From Plazaster borealis (Eukaryota > Echinodermata > Asteroidea > Forcipulatida > Labidiasteridae), in assembly GCA_021014325.1 (NCBI GenBank), contig CM037462.1, positions 21,224,135 to 21,288,134 on the forward strand: DNA of 64,000 nt, given 5' to 3'. Both the position numbers and the translations under genes were made by a program. Positions 14,001-29,000 of the stretch are shown here, piece by piece. The notes beneath the pieces are model-generated. The model saw nothing but the letters and a program-made list of their open reading frames with translations, had not been told where the DNA came from and searched no databases. The first letter of the stretch is position 1; the number at the start of each line of letters is the position of its first letter.

Positions 14001-17000
14001 GATCCAAAAGACCAACTGAGTGTTTTTTTCTGAAGTTGTTCAAAGACCAGAGTAATTTCTTTCCAATTTGTCACTTTTTGTATGCCCTACCAATATTTTG
14101 TCATGCGTGAAGCTATTCAAATCTTGCAAAGAACGTTAAATCGACAAAGGTGGCCGACAGAAATTTGCCTTATTAGTGTGTAGGACCTCTCATACTATCC
14201 TCGATGTTTTACCTGAAGCAATCTACATTTTCTACGAAACGTTTACAAGTTACATACCAGAAATATATTTGACGTAGTTGATAATTGGCTGACGGTTTGT
14301 ACAAAAGAAATGAAAGTCTGAGTTATGTTATATCCGGGAAGACTCAAATTCCTTTTAGGAAAACGAACTTTCTATTCTCTCAACAAATTGAAATGTTGCG
14401 TTGCCCTTTCTTTGTAATTTGGGGGAATGCAGCAAATATTTTACACATTTTTAATTCAAACCCTTACAGTCCCAAATCCTTCTCTAAATCCCATTGTGTA
14501 GGATTCAGAAGGACTGGGGCCAGTAGGCCCAAATAACAAGTGATTATCATAGGTGAAGTTCAGGCATTCCAATCTTACCTAAAATTCAAACAATTTGGTG
14601 TAGAGTGACATACGAGAAGAAGAAATGGGGGAACCTAGTCTACACGCTAGCTCTGTGGACTAAGGCCCTAGGCCCTGTGAACTTAGGCCCTAGGCCGTGT
14701 GAACTTAGGCCCTAGGCTCTGTGAACTTAGGCCCTAGGCCCTGTGAACTTAGGCCCTAGGCTCTGTGAACTTAGGCCCTAGGCTCTGTGAACTTAGGCCC
14801 TAGGCTCTGTGAACTTAGGCCCTAGGCCCTGTGAACTTAGGCCCTAGGCCCTGTGAACTTAGGCCCTAGGCCCTGTGAACTTAGGCCCTAGGCCCTGTGA
14901 ACTTAGGCCCTAGGCCCTGTGAACTTAGGCCCTAGGCCCTGTGAACTTAGGCCCTAGGCTCTGTGAACTTAGGCCCTAGGCCCTGTGAACTTAGGCCCTA
15001 GGCCCTGTGAACTTAGGCCCTAGGCCCTGTGAACTTAGGCCCTAGGCCCTGTGAACTTAGGCCCTAGGCCCTGTGAACTTAGGCCCTAGGCCCTGTGAAC
15101 TTAGGCCCTAGGCCCTGTGAACTTAGGCCCTAGGCCCTGTGAACTTAGGCCCTAGGCTCTGTGAACTTAGGCCCTAGGCCCTGTGAACTTAGGCCCTAGG
15201 CCCTGTGAACTTAGGCCCTAGGCCCTGTGAACTTAGGCCCTAGGCCCTGTGAACTTAGGCCCTAGGCCTTGTGAACTTAGGCCCTAGGCCCTGTGAACTT
15301 AGGCCCTAGGCTCTGTAATATTGGGTCCTGATCTTCAGAAGCTAACTTCTTTCTCATCATAAGATAAGAAATCCTGCTCATGTCAATTTTTCTTTGTTCA
15401 ACCCATAATTAAGGTAAGAAAACAGGAGAGCTGACTTAAAGGCAGTCTTGTCCAACATTTGAGTCCTCAATCCTCAAGTGCTCACTGTCAAGTCGGAGTC
15501 CAAGTCTCGAGTCATTTGGGTCGAGTCACAAAGGTCGAGTCTGAGGTCACGAGTCACTTAAGTTCAAAATTATTTTGAAACCCTACCCAAAAAACCTACA
15601 GTTATACACCAAGGTTATGATATTAATTGAAGAGAAAAAGTGGGCTTAACTTCTCATCAATTGTTACCAACACTTAAAAACCCTATTCATTAATAAAAAA
15701 TGTAAACATTATACAATGTTTTTGTTTTGTATTTAGCTTTTTGATCAGTTGCAACCATTCAAAGGGGAATTTTCACTCTTCACTGTTTTTTACTACTTTT
15801 CAAGAAATTTATGTTTAAATAATTTAAAAGAGGAATAGAAATTACCAATTCAATTTTGTTATGTACTCATTTTCCAATAGATGTATTCGTCATGTGAGTG
15901 GGGAAAAGTAAGTTTCTTACCAGACTTTCAATAACATTTAATCAAAACGGCCTTGAATTTGTCATTTTGACTGACGAAAAATTCCTCCTTGGAATGTATA
16001 GATCCATTAGTTGTTGAAATCCAATGTTGTTATGTTTCAAATTTTGCTCTGAAAAAGTCAGTTATGAACCAAAACATCCCATACAAAAATGTAAGACCCA
16101 TTTTTCTCAGAATGATGTCATCAGATGTTTTGGATGTTGACAAATTTTGCACTGGAAGGGTATTGAATACAATGGCAATTTAGACCATTTTAACATTAGG
16201 TTAGAGACTTGTAATTTTGTCTCTACTCACATGAGGACTCTATCTATTGGAAAATGAGTACATCACATAATTGAATTGGGTCATTTCCCTTCCTCTTTAA
16301 CATTTTGCTGTGTAAGTCCCAAGTGAAAAAACTTCAAATCAGACACCCAAATCTGAGTCCAGATTGAGTTGAATTTGAGTTATTAACTATCATGACTCGA
16401 GTCGGAGTCATCAGAAATGTGACTCGTCTGTGTCCGGGTCACAAGTCATACAAAAACTGCTGACAGAACACCACCACTTGCAAGTCATTGACAGTTACCC
16501 CCAACCCCTCTTGTCGCTATGGTTAGTGATTGCACCCATTGACTGAAACGACCACCTGTGGAGGTTTTTGTCCGAGCCCCAGTTGCTTCATCTCGGGTGA
16601 CAATAATTGCTACTAATTACTTAACCAAATGACGTCAATGGTTTTTAATTGTATCCAATAGTAAATAAAAAATAGAGGGGAGGGGGGGGCAGTTGTAATT
16701 GGTTAACGTTGTGACAGATTTGAATAGAGGGAAGCCGGTGAGCATTTACTTGCTCTTGGAAAGTTTTTGATCCCGAGCTGAGACATTATGCAATGGATGT
16801 TACAGTCTGTTCACGGTGTTCAAAAGAACCCAGCTGGGCAGTTTGAAAATAGGAATAATGGGCAACGGCCTAGGATAAAGGATGTGAAATCATCAAGGAC
16901 TAGGTCAGATCCCTCACTGTAAAACCAGCAAAAGAGTATAATGTGCAATAATCACAGATTAGAAAAACAGCTGTACTGTATGGGTGTACATGCACATGTT

Positions 17001-20000
17001 TGTTAATGATACTGTTTACCAGAAAACGTGAAGAGAAAGATGCTGTTTGTACAAGATAATAATAAAGAGCAAAAATTTAAAGCATCAGTTTTTCTGACTA
17101 ACTTTTTTATTTGAAGCACATTTGACAACTCTACGGGTCTATTTTCATGGTCTTACCACAAACCCTATAAGCTTGTATACTGATCAAGAAGTGACAGCCT
17201 GTTATCCAAATTGCAATCTAATGCTACAAGGGTCAAGGACCAATGGTTACCTAGTGGTTGTTTAGTGACATGCGTAGGACATGCACTATAGTTTAAGTGC
17301 AGACGACTCTAGTCGTGTCATGTCAACGTGACCGGCGACTCGACTTAAGTTATCAATTTCTTATAACTGGTCCACTCTGCACTGTGCTAAATGTATGAAA
17401 ACGGCTATTGATAACCAGCGATGCAACCATACCCAGTAGGCTGGTTCCAAATAGTTGACTAGCGTAGTCCAACTATCTTCGACTAGACAGAGTTCGGGCT
17501 AACTTAGTCAAACTTTGGTCAACGATAGTCCTTGTGCGAACTTGGCCAAGATTTTCTTGATTCGACAAGCCACTGTCACTTACAAGTAAGGCTGTCTAGC
17601 ATCACGGCATTACTTATAGAACGCTCATGATACCGTTCTAAATAACCCGTTCTAAATCCGCCTCCCTTCTGAGAGTGGATGCTCCATCATGATACCACGT
17701 TCATCATGAGCATTTTATAAGCGAGGTGGTAATGCTCGACAGCTTTCCTTATACAGGGTATCTGCACACTTCAAAAAGTCAAATTTGAGAATTTCTAAAA
17801 CCCTTTTAATGCCACCTCAAACAAAATTTAAGATCAAAGATAAGTGAATAAAGCAGAGGAGAAACAGCTATGCCCACTCACACACTATTTTAAATGCAGC
17901 ATAATTCGGTTCATGACCAACTTCATCCATTTTTTTAAGACCTCAAATAACTGAATTTAATACATTTTAATGCTTCTTAAGGCCTTAAATATGGATAGTT
18001 CAATTTAAGATTTGTTAATACTTTTTAAGGATCCACAGAAACCCTGTTATAAGTGACAGTGGCTAGGTGAACCAGCTGCAAGATTACATAAAAAGAAGAC
18101 CCTCTCTCCACTGTTAGATTCTGTGCACATTTTTCATCTGTTCAACTGATAAAGGCAGAGCTGCCAACTCTCCCTGATTCTGCACAAGTTCCCTGCAAGT
18201 AAACCAATCTTCCATGTTCTGATGAACAAGTTTACAAATCTCCCTGATTCTGGATCCTTTGTCCCTATTATGTTGAATGTAATTCTAAATATCTCCCTGA
18301 TTGTTGTACAAAAATCTCCCTGATAACAAGATGCAAAGGTTGGCAGCGCTGAAAAGGATTTCAGATTACAAACTCAACACAAAAAGTGAATAAGATGTTG
18401 GGGGTGTTCATTGATTGTAGCCTCCAACACCAGTCTCATGTTATAAACCTACATGCTTTGCACCTGGGGCAATTGTATATTCAGAATCCTTTGATGGAAG
18501 CACAGACTATCAGACCCCAAGCCACTCATGGGAAAAGATTCATCATCAGGTGTCAACAGGTGGTCAAGATATCATTGTAGATGGGGGTTGGGGGAGGGCA
18601 GGTCATACCTGAAGGGAATTATACACATTTATGCCAGCTTTGTTGAAAGTTTTTATGTTTGTGTGTTTAGGAGATAGCAACACAAGAGCGGTATTTCAGT
18701 AATAACAGGGGGGTGTTTTTTTTGTAGTTTTCTCACGACTCCCGAGGAACAATCTGCTGATTTGGTGGTCTCCTGTCAAGACGCGAGGAGCTTTTGTCTC
18801 GGCCTGTCTTCTGTGAGAAATTGCTGAAAGGGATCAAAATAACTTTCTTGTGCGGTACAATCCCAGGGGAGGATCAAGACGTCATCCAGTGATTGGTCGA
18901 CAACATTTTCCTCTAAAATGCCATTTGTTTTGCCTGATACCCCTACAGTCAATTAGTCAACAGAGGTTTGGTTATGAAGTAAGCAACGGATGTTTGAAGC
19001 AATTGTTCCGTCTTCTTTCCTTCACCACCCTTAGTGCTGAGGAGGATGAAGGGGCTATGGATGTTGTCTATGAGCGGTGATGATTAATTGTCCAGATGGA
19101 GAAAGTTAAAAGAAGTTGACTCCATTAGTTCAACAAAAATTGAGTAGTTGGTTGTCACTTGTCAGAAGAAAAGCACCCTCTAACCAATTCTGTCTTGGAA
19201 CGCAAGTTGTACGAGTCTAGTAAAGAACCATCCATGTCTTAGAGGACTGTGTCCCCCCCCTCTCATTTTCAAAAGATCTCCTCTCATCTGGCGATACCGC
19301 AATTTAAAGCACTTCAAAAAATTCAAGAAGTCATCGTGACAGGTGGAGGGTCCACTCAGGGGGACGGATAATTTCCGGATCTTTGTCACCACTTTCTCCG
19401 ACGTTATTATCTATCCCGCAATCTTTTTATTCGGTGCTGATCTTTGTAATCACATCTCAACCTTTGTAGTGTATTCTTGTTCGTGGTCACTCCAGAAGCT
19501 GACCGCTGCTTCCTCTTCATTCATGGCTTGTTCTCAATCATCCATGACAGGACCACCCAAAAGTTGTTTTCTCTTTTAAATCAGCGTCCCCGGTTGCTTC
19601 TTGGTCAACCCATCGGTATCATGATGCAGCCATCTTGTTTGTTTCCCCTCACATAGAAATCAATGCAACGAAACTTAGGCAAGAAGGCGAAAAGCAGTCT
19701 GGCCCCTTTTTGGTCGAATGGTATCAGTAGTTATGATATGCATGAATTGGAAGCAAGACATTGACATAAACAGAAATGGGTTCTTGTATAGTGCACATAT
19801 CCTAGTAGCTAGAATCAAGGTGCTTTACAACATTATTATCCCTGTTCATCAGACATACTTAGACCATTCTTCAATACTTTCTCAATGCCCTTGGGAGCAT
19901 ACAACCCCAAGCTGCTTATAAAATAAGACAATACCGTCTCAGCCCTCACAGGTTCCCATCTATACCCCTGGGGTTAGAGAAGCAATTATGGATAAGTCAA

Positions 20001-23000
20001 AGGACATAAGTGTCATGACCCGGAATCGAACCCACAGTTCAATGAGTCAGTTCAGAACTTGAGTCTGAATGCACCAGACCGCTCGGCCATGACACGCCAC
20101 AGAAAGTGCTGTTTATATTCGTCTTCCTCCATGTTTTTATTGTTGTTTATTTTTTCCTGTACATATGTTTGCTGAGCACAGGACGGTTTTGCTGAGATCG
20201 ACAGCAAGAGGTTACAACCCCCTCAAATACTGTGTGAAACGTGCGTGCGTTCTGCTTTGAAGTATATGGGTTACGGAGAAAGAGTAACATTCACTAACAA
20301 CACATTTGAAGATTTGTAAAGATAAATAATTGTGTGTTGATATTTGTCGGTCATGTTGTGCCAGTGTCTGGTTTAGGATTAAATGTCACTTGCTGTTATG
20401 TTACTGTTTTTGTAATCATAAATGCACACATACATGTAGGAAATTTCAAGAGCAGCATATCGAAAATACATTTAATTGGAATTCCGGAAAGTTGAAATGC
20501 AAAGTACACTGAGTTTTCATTTATGAGCAAATGGCATGAGTGTTATCAGGGTTTGCCTGTACATTTTTCAGTGACTAGCCAACGGGATCAGTTACCTTGT
20601 CATTTCACTAGTCTCTCAGCTTTCTTTACTAGTTTGTATGCGATATTAAATATAGATCCTTTTCAACACTGAACTAGCCAGCCAGACCCCTTGAAGAGAA
20701 TTTTGACTGGTCCTTAAAGGCACTGAACACGTTTGATAATTGTCAAAGACCAGTTTTCTCACTTGGTGTATCCCAACATATGCATAAAATAACAAGCCTG
20801 TGAAAATTTGGGCTCAATTAGTTATCGAAGTTGCAAGAAAATTATGAAAGAAAAAACACCCTTGTTGTACAAATTTGTGTGCTTTCAGACAGGAATAAAA
20901 ACTTCTTGCAAGAAGTTTTTATTATTTTAGTGAGAAATTACCTCTTTCTCAAAAACTACGTTACTTCAGAGGGAGTCGTGTCCTACAATGTTTTATACTA
21001 TCAACAGCTCTCTGTTGCTTGTTACCAAGTAAGTTTTTATGCTAATATTTGTTTTGAGTCATTACCAAACAGGTACGATACCTTTAAGTGTTCTAGCTTG
21101 CATTTGGCCAGCTGGACCACTGCTAAGGGAGAACACTGGTTATCACCAAGGGACTGGCAAGGATCTAGAAATAAGTTTTAACATTTTCTGGACTACAGTG
21201 TCCAAACTTGTTCACTTCCAAGTCAAACAAATTAATGTATTATTTAAAAAGGAATTCTGCAGAAGTTGAAATGCAAGAGCACTAAACTTTCACAATCAGG
21301 CAAATGCCACGAGTGTTATCACTAAGGAGTAGTTAAATCATAGTGCATGACATGAGTGCTGAAGGGTTAAATACTTATGACAAAAGTTTTCATGTCCTGA
21401 ATGTAAGTTTTTTTATAGTAAATTTCACATGAAAATTAGGAACATCATTAATGTTTTATGCTGCTAAAAAGTACAGTTGTGACGACCTTCACTTCCCATC
21501 CTATGTATACACAACACGACGCGGCTCAGTAAATAGCTGACTCATTGTCTCACTCTTCCAGCTACGTCATCTTGAAAGCCTCTCGAAAAGTGCTCCTGAC
21601 GGCTTTCATTTCTGCTGCGCGCAGGCAGACGCAAAGCACTTTTTCATAATTTGTTTTGGGGGTACATACAAATTAAGACACTACTACATTTTGGTTATTT
21701 GTACGTATAAATATATTATGTTTAAAATGGTGGAATTTTTGGGGGCCATTTTGTTCTCTCTTTAACATTTTCTTGAATACAGTGTCCAAATTGTTCACTT
21801 CCAAGACTTACGTGAATGTAAATGACAACTAAAGCGGGCTGCCGTAATGAAAAAAAAAGGGTGTTCACAGGACACCCACACCCACACCTGTCTGGTGAAG
21901 AGTTTGGCTGCCACCGATTGATTGTAAGAAGAAAAACAAAACTTTTGTGTTCAATAACACAACAGTTTTATCCCAAACATTTGATGAATTGTTGCTACAA
22001 CATTCATGACTAAGCCTTTGCTTCTAAGAAAAAAAAGTGGCACAAAACAGGAACCATATATTAATCTTCTGTTCCCGAAATGAAAGAAATCCTAAGCCCC
22101 CTTTTTATTCCATATAAATTGTTGTCAGTAACTTTCAACCCTTACTACCCCATGGAGAGCGGTTTGAAAAATCTCATGTCCTTGAACATGTTGATTTATT
22201 TATTTATTTGATTACACATCCAACAGCACAGTTAGCGCCAATAACAGGATGAATAGGAATCGAGACGAAATGTTGAGTTTTAGCTGTGGGAGGAAAACCC
22301 CAATGGGGGAAAACCCACACAAGTAGGACTGAAAACCCAATCCATCATGTAAGGCTCCGGTCTGAGGTGGGATTTGAACCAGGGTTCACAGAGGTGAAAG
22401 GCAGGGAAAGAAACCACTGAGCCAACCTTATTTTGTACATAAAGTTAAAGGAGGAGGCATGCAAACAATAAATTGATCAATTAAGAAGAGTTGTCTTGAA
22501 GAGCAGTGCTCGTTATTTTCTGTAAATCTCTTGCTTACCAGAAATAGGTAACCAGCCAAAATGCCATAAAGTTTACATTGTTGTGACTGGTGCTCCGCTC
22601 ACTTTTTGCTTAGCAAAGACATTTACTGAGCAGTGTTTTCTGCTTAACAGCTTTTGGGCCCAATGCTTGCTATTTTCTGTACAATATTGTCAAATCTAAG
22701 GAATGTTATGACTAAGTAAGTGGTTTGGTGCATCGGACTCAAGTTCTGGTGTTTTCAGAGTGTGGGGTCAGGTCCCAGTCATGTCACTTGTGTTCATGAG
22801 CAAGACTTTGCTTTGTCCTTTGGATGGGACGTTAAGCTGTAGGTCCTATGTGTTGTGTAATACATGTAAAAGAACCCAGTACACTTATTGTTAGAAGACA
22901 AGGTTTTCACTTTGGTAAACAAAAAACAAACCTTGCTGGAAAATTATACAAAAATTTCAATGATTGAAGCAGTAGGACAGCCTTCCTTGAATTCCTTCAT

Positions 23001-26000
23001 TCCTCCCTCAACAGTGGAGCTAAACAAAGCTGAGTTGAAACAACTGTCAAATACCAGTTTTCTCTAAACTTTGAGGCGAGTAACTCAACCCATACCTTGA
23101 ACCTTTGCTTCGTTTAAAGGACAGCAAGAGCTCACCTCTGTGGTTTATTATCATTCTACAAATACACAATCATAACTTATCAACATCAACCATTAGGTAT
23201 TTAACTTGAATCCACTGCATCCCACTAACAATGATAATTGAGTAGCCCTCTCCATTCGTCATCATCAAAATTTGTTTTCTCAGGATGTGATGATTCTTTC
23301 CAAACGACGTGCAACGCTCATTGTCCGCGTCTCTTTTATTTTATTTTCACCGGTGACAGGCCGGAATGCATCTAACATGAACGCTGAATTATCACGATTT
23401 GAGACAACAATGCTGGTTACTTAACTGGTCCCTCTTCTTTGCACTCTCTGCGCTTGCCACAATGGCTTCAGTCCTGAAATGACAACAAAAATATGCCCCA
23501 GGCAAGGAGCTGCGATGCTTTGTGTTGGCCTTTGTCGGCAACCAGATCATGGTAGCTAGTGTTGTGGCACATTCTGACCCCGTTGTCTCCAGACAAGTGG
23601 GGAGAAAAATCCAAGCGACCTTGTCGAGGTGACTGTACCAGATGAAGAGAACAATATTTGAATCCGCATTCAGCGAGGATTAGACTCTTTTCAGCAAGAT
23701 GACAGTCTTTCCCACTTGACCTTATCTTTGTTCCCTTTCAGTTACAAAATCTCTTGGAGGTAGGAGTTGATTAATCCAGTAGGAGGTTTAAAGAATCCAA
23801 GTAGTGGATATTTTTCTGGAAATAATTCAGTTGTGTTTAAGTTAAATGGTGGGGAAGGGGTAATACACACACTATGCTTGCTGGTGACACAGTATTTACT
23901 TGCCATATTTTGTTTGTTCTCGTCAGTATTTCATAAATCTATCATCAATTTCCCTCTTTCCCGAAAGCAGATATCCTTTCAAATCCAAACCCAACCCAAC
24001 AGAACAGCCTAATGTAGCATAACTAGTTTTTACACCCCCAAAATTCAGGACACTATTTAACAAAAATGTACGTACAAACTCAAAACAGTCTGACAACCCT
24101 CATGTCAGTAGCTTCAGGTCGCCACTAAAAGGGTTTCACTGATAGAAAAAAAAGGCTGTGCTCACTGACACTCTGGTATTGTCAACGGGAACAATCTATT
24201 CCATCATCTGACAAAGCCCCAGGTTTACCAGGGGACAATGAAAGACCCATTTGTCCATCCATTTTTTGTAAAAGTTTGCCTCGGTGTCCCTGCTGGGATG
24301 AGGGGCCTACTCAGAGTGGGGAGAAGAAAAAAGTCCCCGCCCCCATTTTTCTTTACTCCTTGAGTTCTTTGTAGTTTGCTTTTGTGGTGTGGATTGGTAG
24401 AAAGTGACTGAAGTCAGACAGCCTCCCATTATGTTTGGATTGGGGGCTCTTTAGCCTCACATAGATAGTAAGGGTGAGGGGAGGGGATTTGAGTGGGACG
24501 AACGTATACATAATGTCTTTATGCTACAGGTCCGTGTATACAGTACGTCACTGAGATTTTGTTTTTTTGTGATGGGTTTAAAAGATAGATTGATGCGCAG
24601 GTGTAGAATCATTGTGGAAATGGCGCAGCATAATAACAACATATACACACACAGGTCTTTGTGCACCCATTCCATAGTGCGTCATCGAGAGTTCAATTTC
24701 TGATAATTTTGTCTAGATCTACGTATATTAAAGGGATTGTATACATTTGGTAATTGGAACCCACTGTTTGTTTCAATCTTATATAGTTGTGGATATATAC
24801 CTTTAAACTAACCTGTGAAAATTTCATTTCAAAAAGTGGTAGCGTTTTTCGTGATATTGCCGAAAATGGGGAGCAGTTTTGTCCACGCAGGAAGAATATT
24901 CTGCAGTTGGAATACACAATCTGAGAAATGTTTCGACAGAACACTTCAGATTCAAATTTTGTTGGATAAAAACTGATATCTTTTTTCCATAACCACATAC
25001 TATCAGTAGCTGCTGTACTTCTTACCGAGTAAGTTTTTATTGCCATTAATGTTATGAGTAATTACCAAACGTATACAGACCCTTTAAGTTAGAGTGGTTG
25101 TACGCAATAGCGTTATTGCATGTTTTTTAATTGTGTAAATAATAAAACCGTTGTCAAGCCATCAGAAATGGTTTTCAAATCTTTTATTATACTCTCTACT
25201 ACATATGTCTGTTCAGGGCCCAATTTCAAAGAGCTGCTTAAGCAGATAATGTTGTTTAACAATCTTGTGCTTAGCAGAATGAGCAGGACACCAATAATTT
25301 GCATTGGAAAATAGGGCTTTGTCAATCACTGATGTATTACAATTTTGCAACCTTTCATGGGAAAGTTGGTCACTTCTGTTCCTTGCTCTATGCTTGAACT
25401 CAACTATAGAGGGCTCACTACTTCATTTCAAACTGATTGGAGCTTGCTCTACAATAAATAAGTTCCCCGTTTCAACTAATGATAAATTATTATTACACAT
25501 TTCTGGTAATGAAACCAAGGATGCCTCATAGGTGAATGTAATCACTGTAGCTCGCAAGGAAACCTGTAAACAAGGGTGCTTGCAATGTGAACCAGAAACA
25601 CCGGGGTAAAACTCCTATTTATACTTTTCCACGATAAGTGTTCTGGGTTCTTTTACGTGCACTCCCAATCCTAGTACACATGACCCATGGCTCATCCGAA
25701 GGACAAAGCAATGATAAAGTATCTTGCTTAAGGAAATAAGTTTGACAACCAGGACTTGAACCCACACTCTGCTGATCAGAAATACCAGAGCCCGATGTTC
25801 TTAAACACTCAGCCACGATGTGCCACGAATATTTAAAAATACTCCAACAATTTCAAATTCTCTCAGCCTCATAAAATCAAATCAAAATAATTTGCCTATT
25901 ATAACTAAACTTCTTTTTTTTCTTGTCAATTTTTGGTAGGTTAGCTTCAGAGTTTTTGAGCTAAGCTCACTCAAAATGAAAACATCCAAACAAGTAAACA

Positions 26001-29000
26001 GGCCAGACTCCATTATGTAAAAAGGGCCAATGCTTGTCAGCAGAATGCCTATTGTACCCAAAATGCCCCAGGGCCCAATTTCAAAGAGGTGCTTATAAGC
26101 AGAAAATGATGCTTAACAATTTTCTGCTAAGCAGAAATGAGCAGGATACCAGTCACAAGTTGTACATGTGACATGGTAGTTTGGCCGATAACCTTATTCG
26201 ATATTGGCCCATTTTTCAACAATCCCTCGTAGCCATGACCTTCAGAAGAAAAAGTTATGGGTCTTCAAATGATTAATAAGGCTCACTGCATGATTTTGTC
26301 ACTATTCATAATAGTGTAGTGCACCCTGGAAATGGTAACCAAGCCAGGCCTCGAATTTTACACTGGACCGCAGGCCGGAGTCCAGTAATTTTAGCATTTA
26401 GCCAGCAAACTCACGACTGGACAAGTATGACGGTCTTGTGTTTTTTCAGTTTTAATAATACTTTACAGTGTATTAACAAAACTATTATGTTCAAATGTTG
26501 ACTTTGAGTCTGGTAAATATTATTCAATTCTGTTGAGTATCAAAGTATACAAACCAATTGGGACTCACTATGCATGATGGTGACATAAACACCTGTCATC
26601 CAACAGTTGGTGATAATTTGAAGTTCACAACAATTTATTGGATTTGGATTGTATTTGACCTTCAAATCAGACAAACAAGTAGGTGTGAAGTTATCTTTTA
26701 AAATAACATTCATTCCAACTTCCGAGTAAGTTCAAAGCTAATGATTCGAAATGTAACATGAGAAAGGTTACCAGGGAAGTAATGAGTTACAACACTCTAC
26801 ATAATGGAGACTTGGGAAAGGGTACCTGTTTATAGCTTTGGAGTTGAACAATTGTCAAGAGCCACTGTGATTGATTGATTTTTCAAGAATTGGCGGTTTT
26901 CCTTTAAGAATTGTTTATAAATAAGGGGTTCTCCGAAATCCTTGAAACCAGAGAGTTCTTGAGAATGTTTCAGAACTGATTTCTCTTGCTTTTTTAATGT
27001 CGTGAATTTGAGGCTGTGAGATCTCACAAAGTTTGTCTGTTAGTTCTCAAAAGTCTATACGGCAGGGAATTGTCCAGGATTGTTTCCTGGCGTTTTTGTG
27101 CCGAAATCTTTGGCAATGAGTTGCCAGATATTTTGAAAAAAGCAAGAACTGAAGCTATACATGAAGTGATTATCAAGACATTATAAAAGCAATTACACCC
27201 TATTTCCAAGTGAGTAATTAACAATAATCTTTGGCAGTGAGTTTTCAATGAGGGCTTTGAGTTCTCATACGATGGAGGTGAGGATTTGTTTTTAAAATCC
27301 TTCAAACTGAATTGTCAAGAAATCTTGTCAGAATTCCCTGTCAGTATTACTAAGATTCGTCTGAGACGTCACATGCCTAACACTTCGTTCTTGTAAGGTC
27401 AAGGCATTTTCCCTTATTGTTAAAAAGGGCACTGCTATTGTCATGGCCGAGCGATTTAGAGCATCAAATTCATGTTCTGGTGGTTAAGTCATCAGTATGT
27501 TGGTTCGAATCCTGGCCATGACATTTGTGTCCTTGAGCAAGAAACTTTTAAATACTATAATTGCTTGTCTTAACCCAGGGGTATAAATGGGTACCTGCGA
27601 GGGTAGAGGTTGATATTGTGTTTGAAAAAGCCTTCAGAGCCATGGTAGCTCAGGGCTGTATACTCCCCAGGGAGCTGAGAAAGACTAAAGGAATGTTATT
27701 GGCCCAATGACCAGGGCACTTATGTTAAGCGCATTGATATGTTGTTGTAAAATGCACTATATAAGAACTAGTTATTATTATTATTATTGTTATAGTAAGG
27801 AACATTTAAATTTCTACTGCACCAAGGCAATAGTAAAAAATAACATTAATATAATAATAATAAATAGGTTTTTTGGGAGCGCTGTATCTCAAAGCGCTTA
27901 TTATTATAAATTTTAAGACAGGTTTATGAAGTTTTTGAATTATGAGATCGATTGATGGAGCACCTTATACGGGTTTACAAGGTGCTGCAGTGCATTCAGC
28001 AGCCACTGCCAGAAACACCTGGGCAAACCTCTGTTCTTAGCAGCAAGGGTAAATGGGTTCTTTTACGTGCATTACACATTACACGGGATCAACGGCTTTA
28101 CGTCCCATCTGAAGGACGAAGCAATAATGGTTAAGTGCAGTGTATCTTACTCAGCCATGACATGCCATAATGGCACAATGGCAATGACTAGGGGCAATGA
28201 GAGACTTTCGAACGCTAGGTGGCAGCAGACATCAGGTAAATTTCCATTGTTTACGTAGTTCTGAGGATACGCACATTTCCGACAACAATAAATTTACCTT
28301 GTAAGTCTGCTGCCACCAAGTGTCCCCAAAAGTCTTTTTTTGCCTCGGTGAATTATCAGGCCTAATGTCAAGATGGATCTTTGGCAAGCACGGAGGTGGT
28401 GAGAACGTTTTGGCACTGGTACCTCAAGAAGGTCAGTAGACCAGGAAATCTTAATTTTCTCGAGACATCCGCGTCTGATTACGCTTGAACAAATATTATG
28501 GAACGACTGTGCCCTGAACGACCTGAGGAAAGCCAGTGCTGAATGATAAATACATCCACGTCCTTAATGAATTGGAACATGTGGGTGAGGAATGAGGGGG
28601 CCAGGGGGAAACACTTCAAGCCGAGAATTGATTTATTTGACAACGGCCAAATTTCATGGCTCTGTAAGCGAGAAATCTGTGCTTACAGTTGCAGAAAAGT
28701 CTAAGCTTAACATAAGCATACTTCACAGATTAGGAAATATTTTTTTCTTGTGCGCCTGGGTTTATGAGGTAATGAAGTATTCTTAACTTATATACAGCTA
28801 GTGCATAAATTGTGCACTTACCCTGTAAGCGGAGAATGGTGACAATTATTTAGCACAAAATTCTGCGGTAAGCAGGGCCAAACAAACAAAATTTTGCTGA
28901 ACAGAAAGAGGTAACCAGCTAAACTCAATGTGTTGTGTATGATTATGACTGGTGTTCAAGTATAGTGCTTTTCAAGTATAGTGCTTTTGTATAAAGCACT

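Noticed and set aside
14650..15316. CRISPR-like array
   Set aside because: Contiguous 22-bp tandem units without unique spacers, in a eukaryotic intron.
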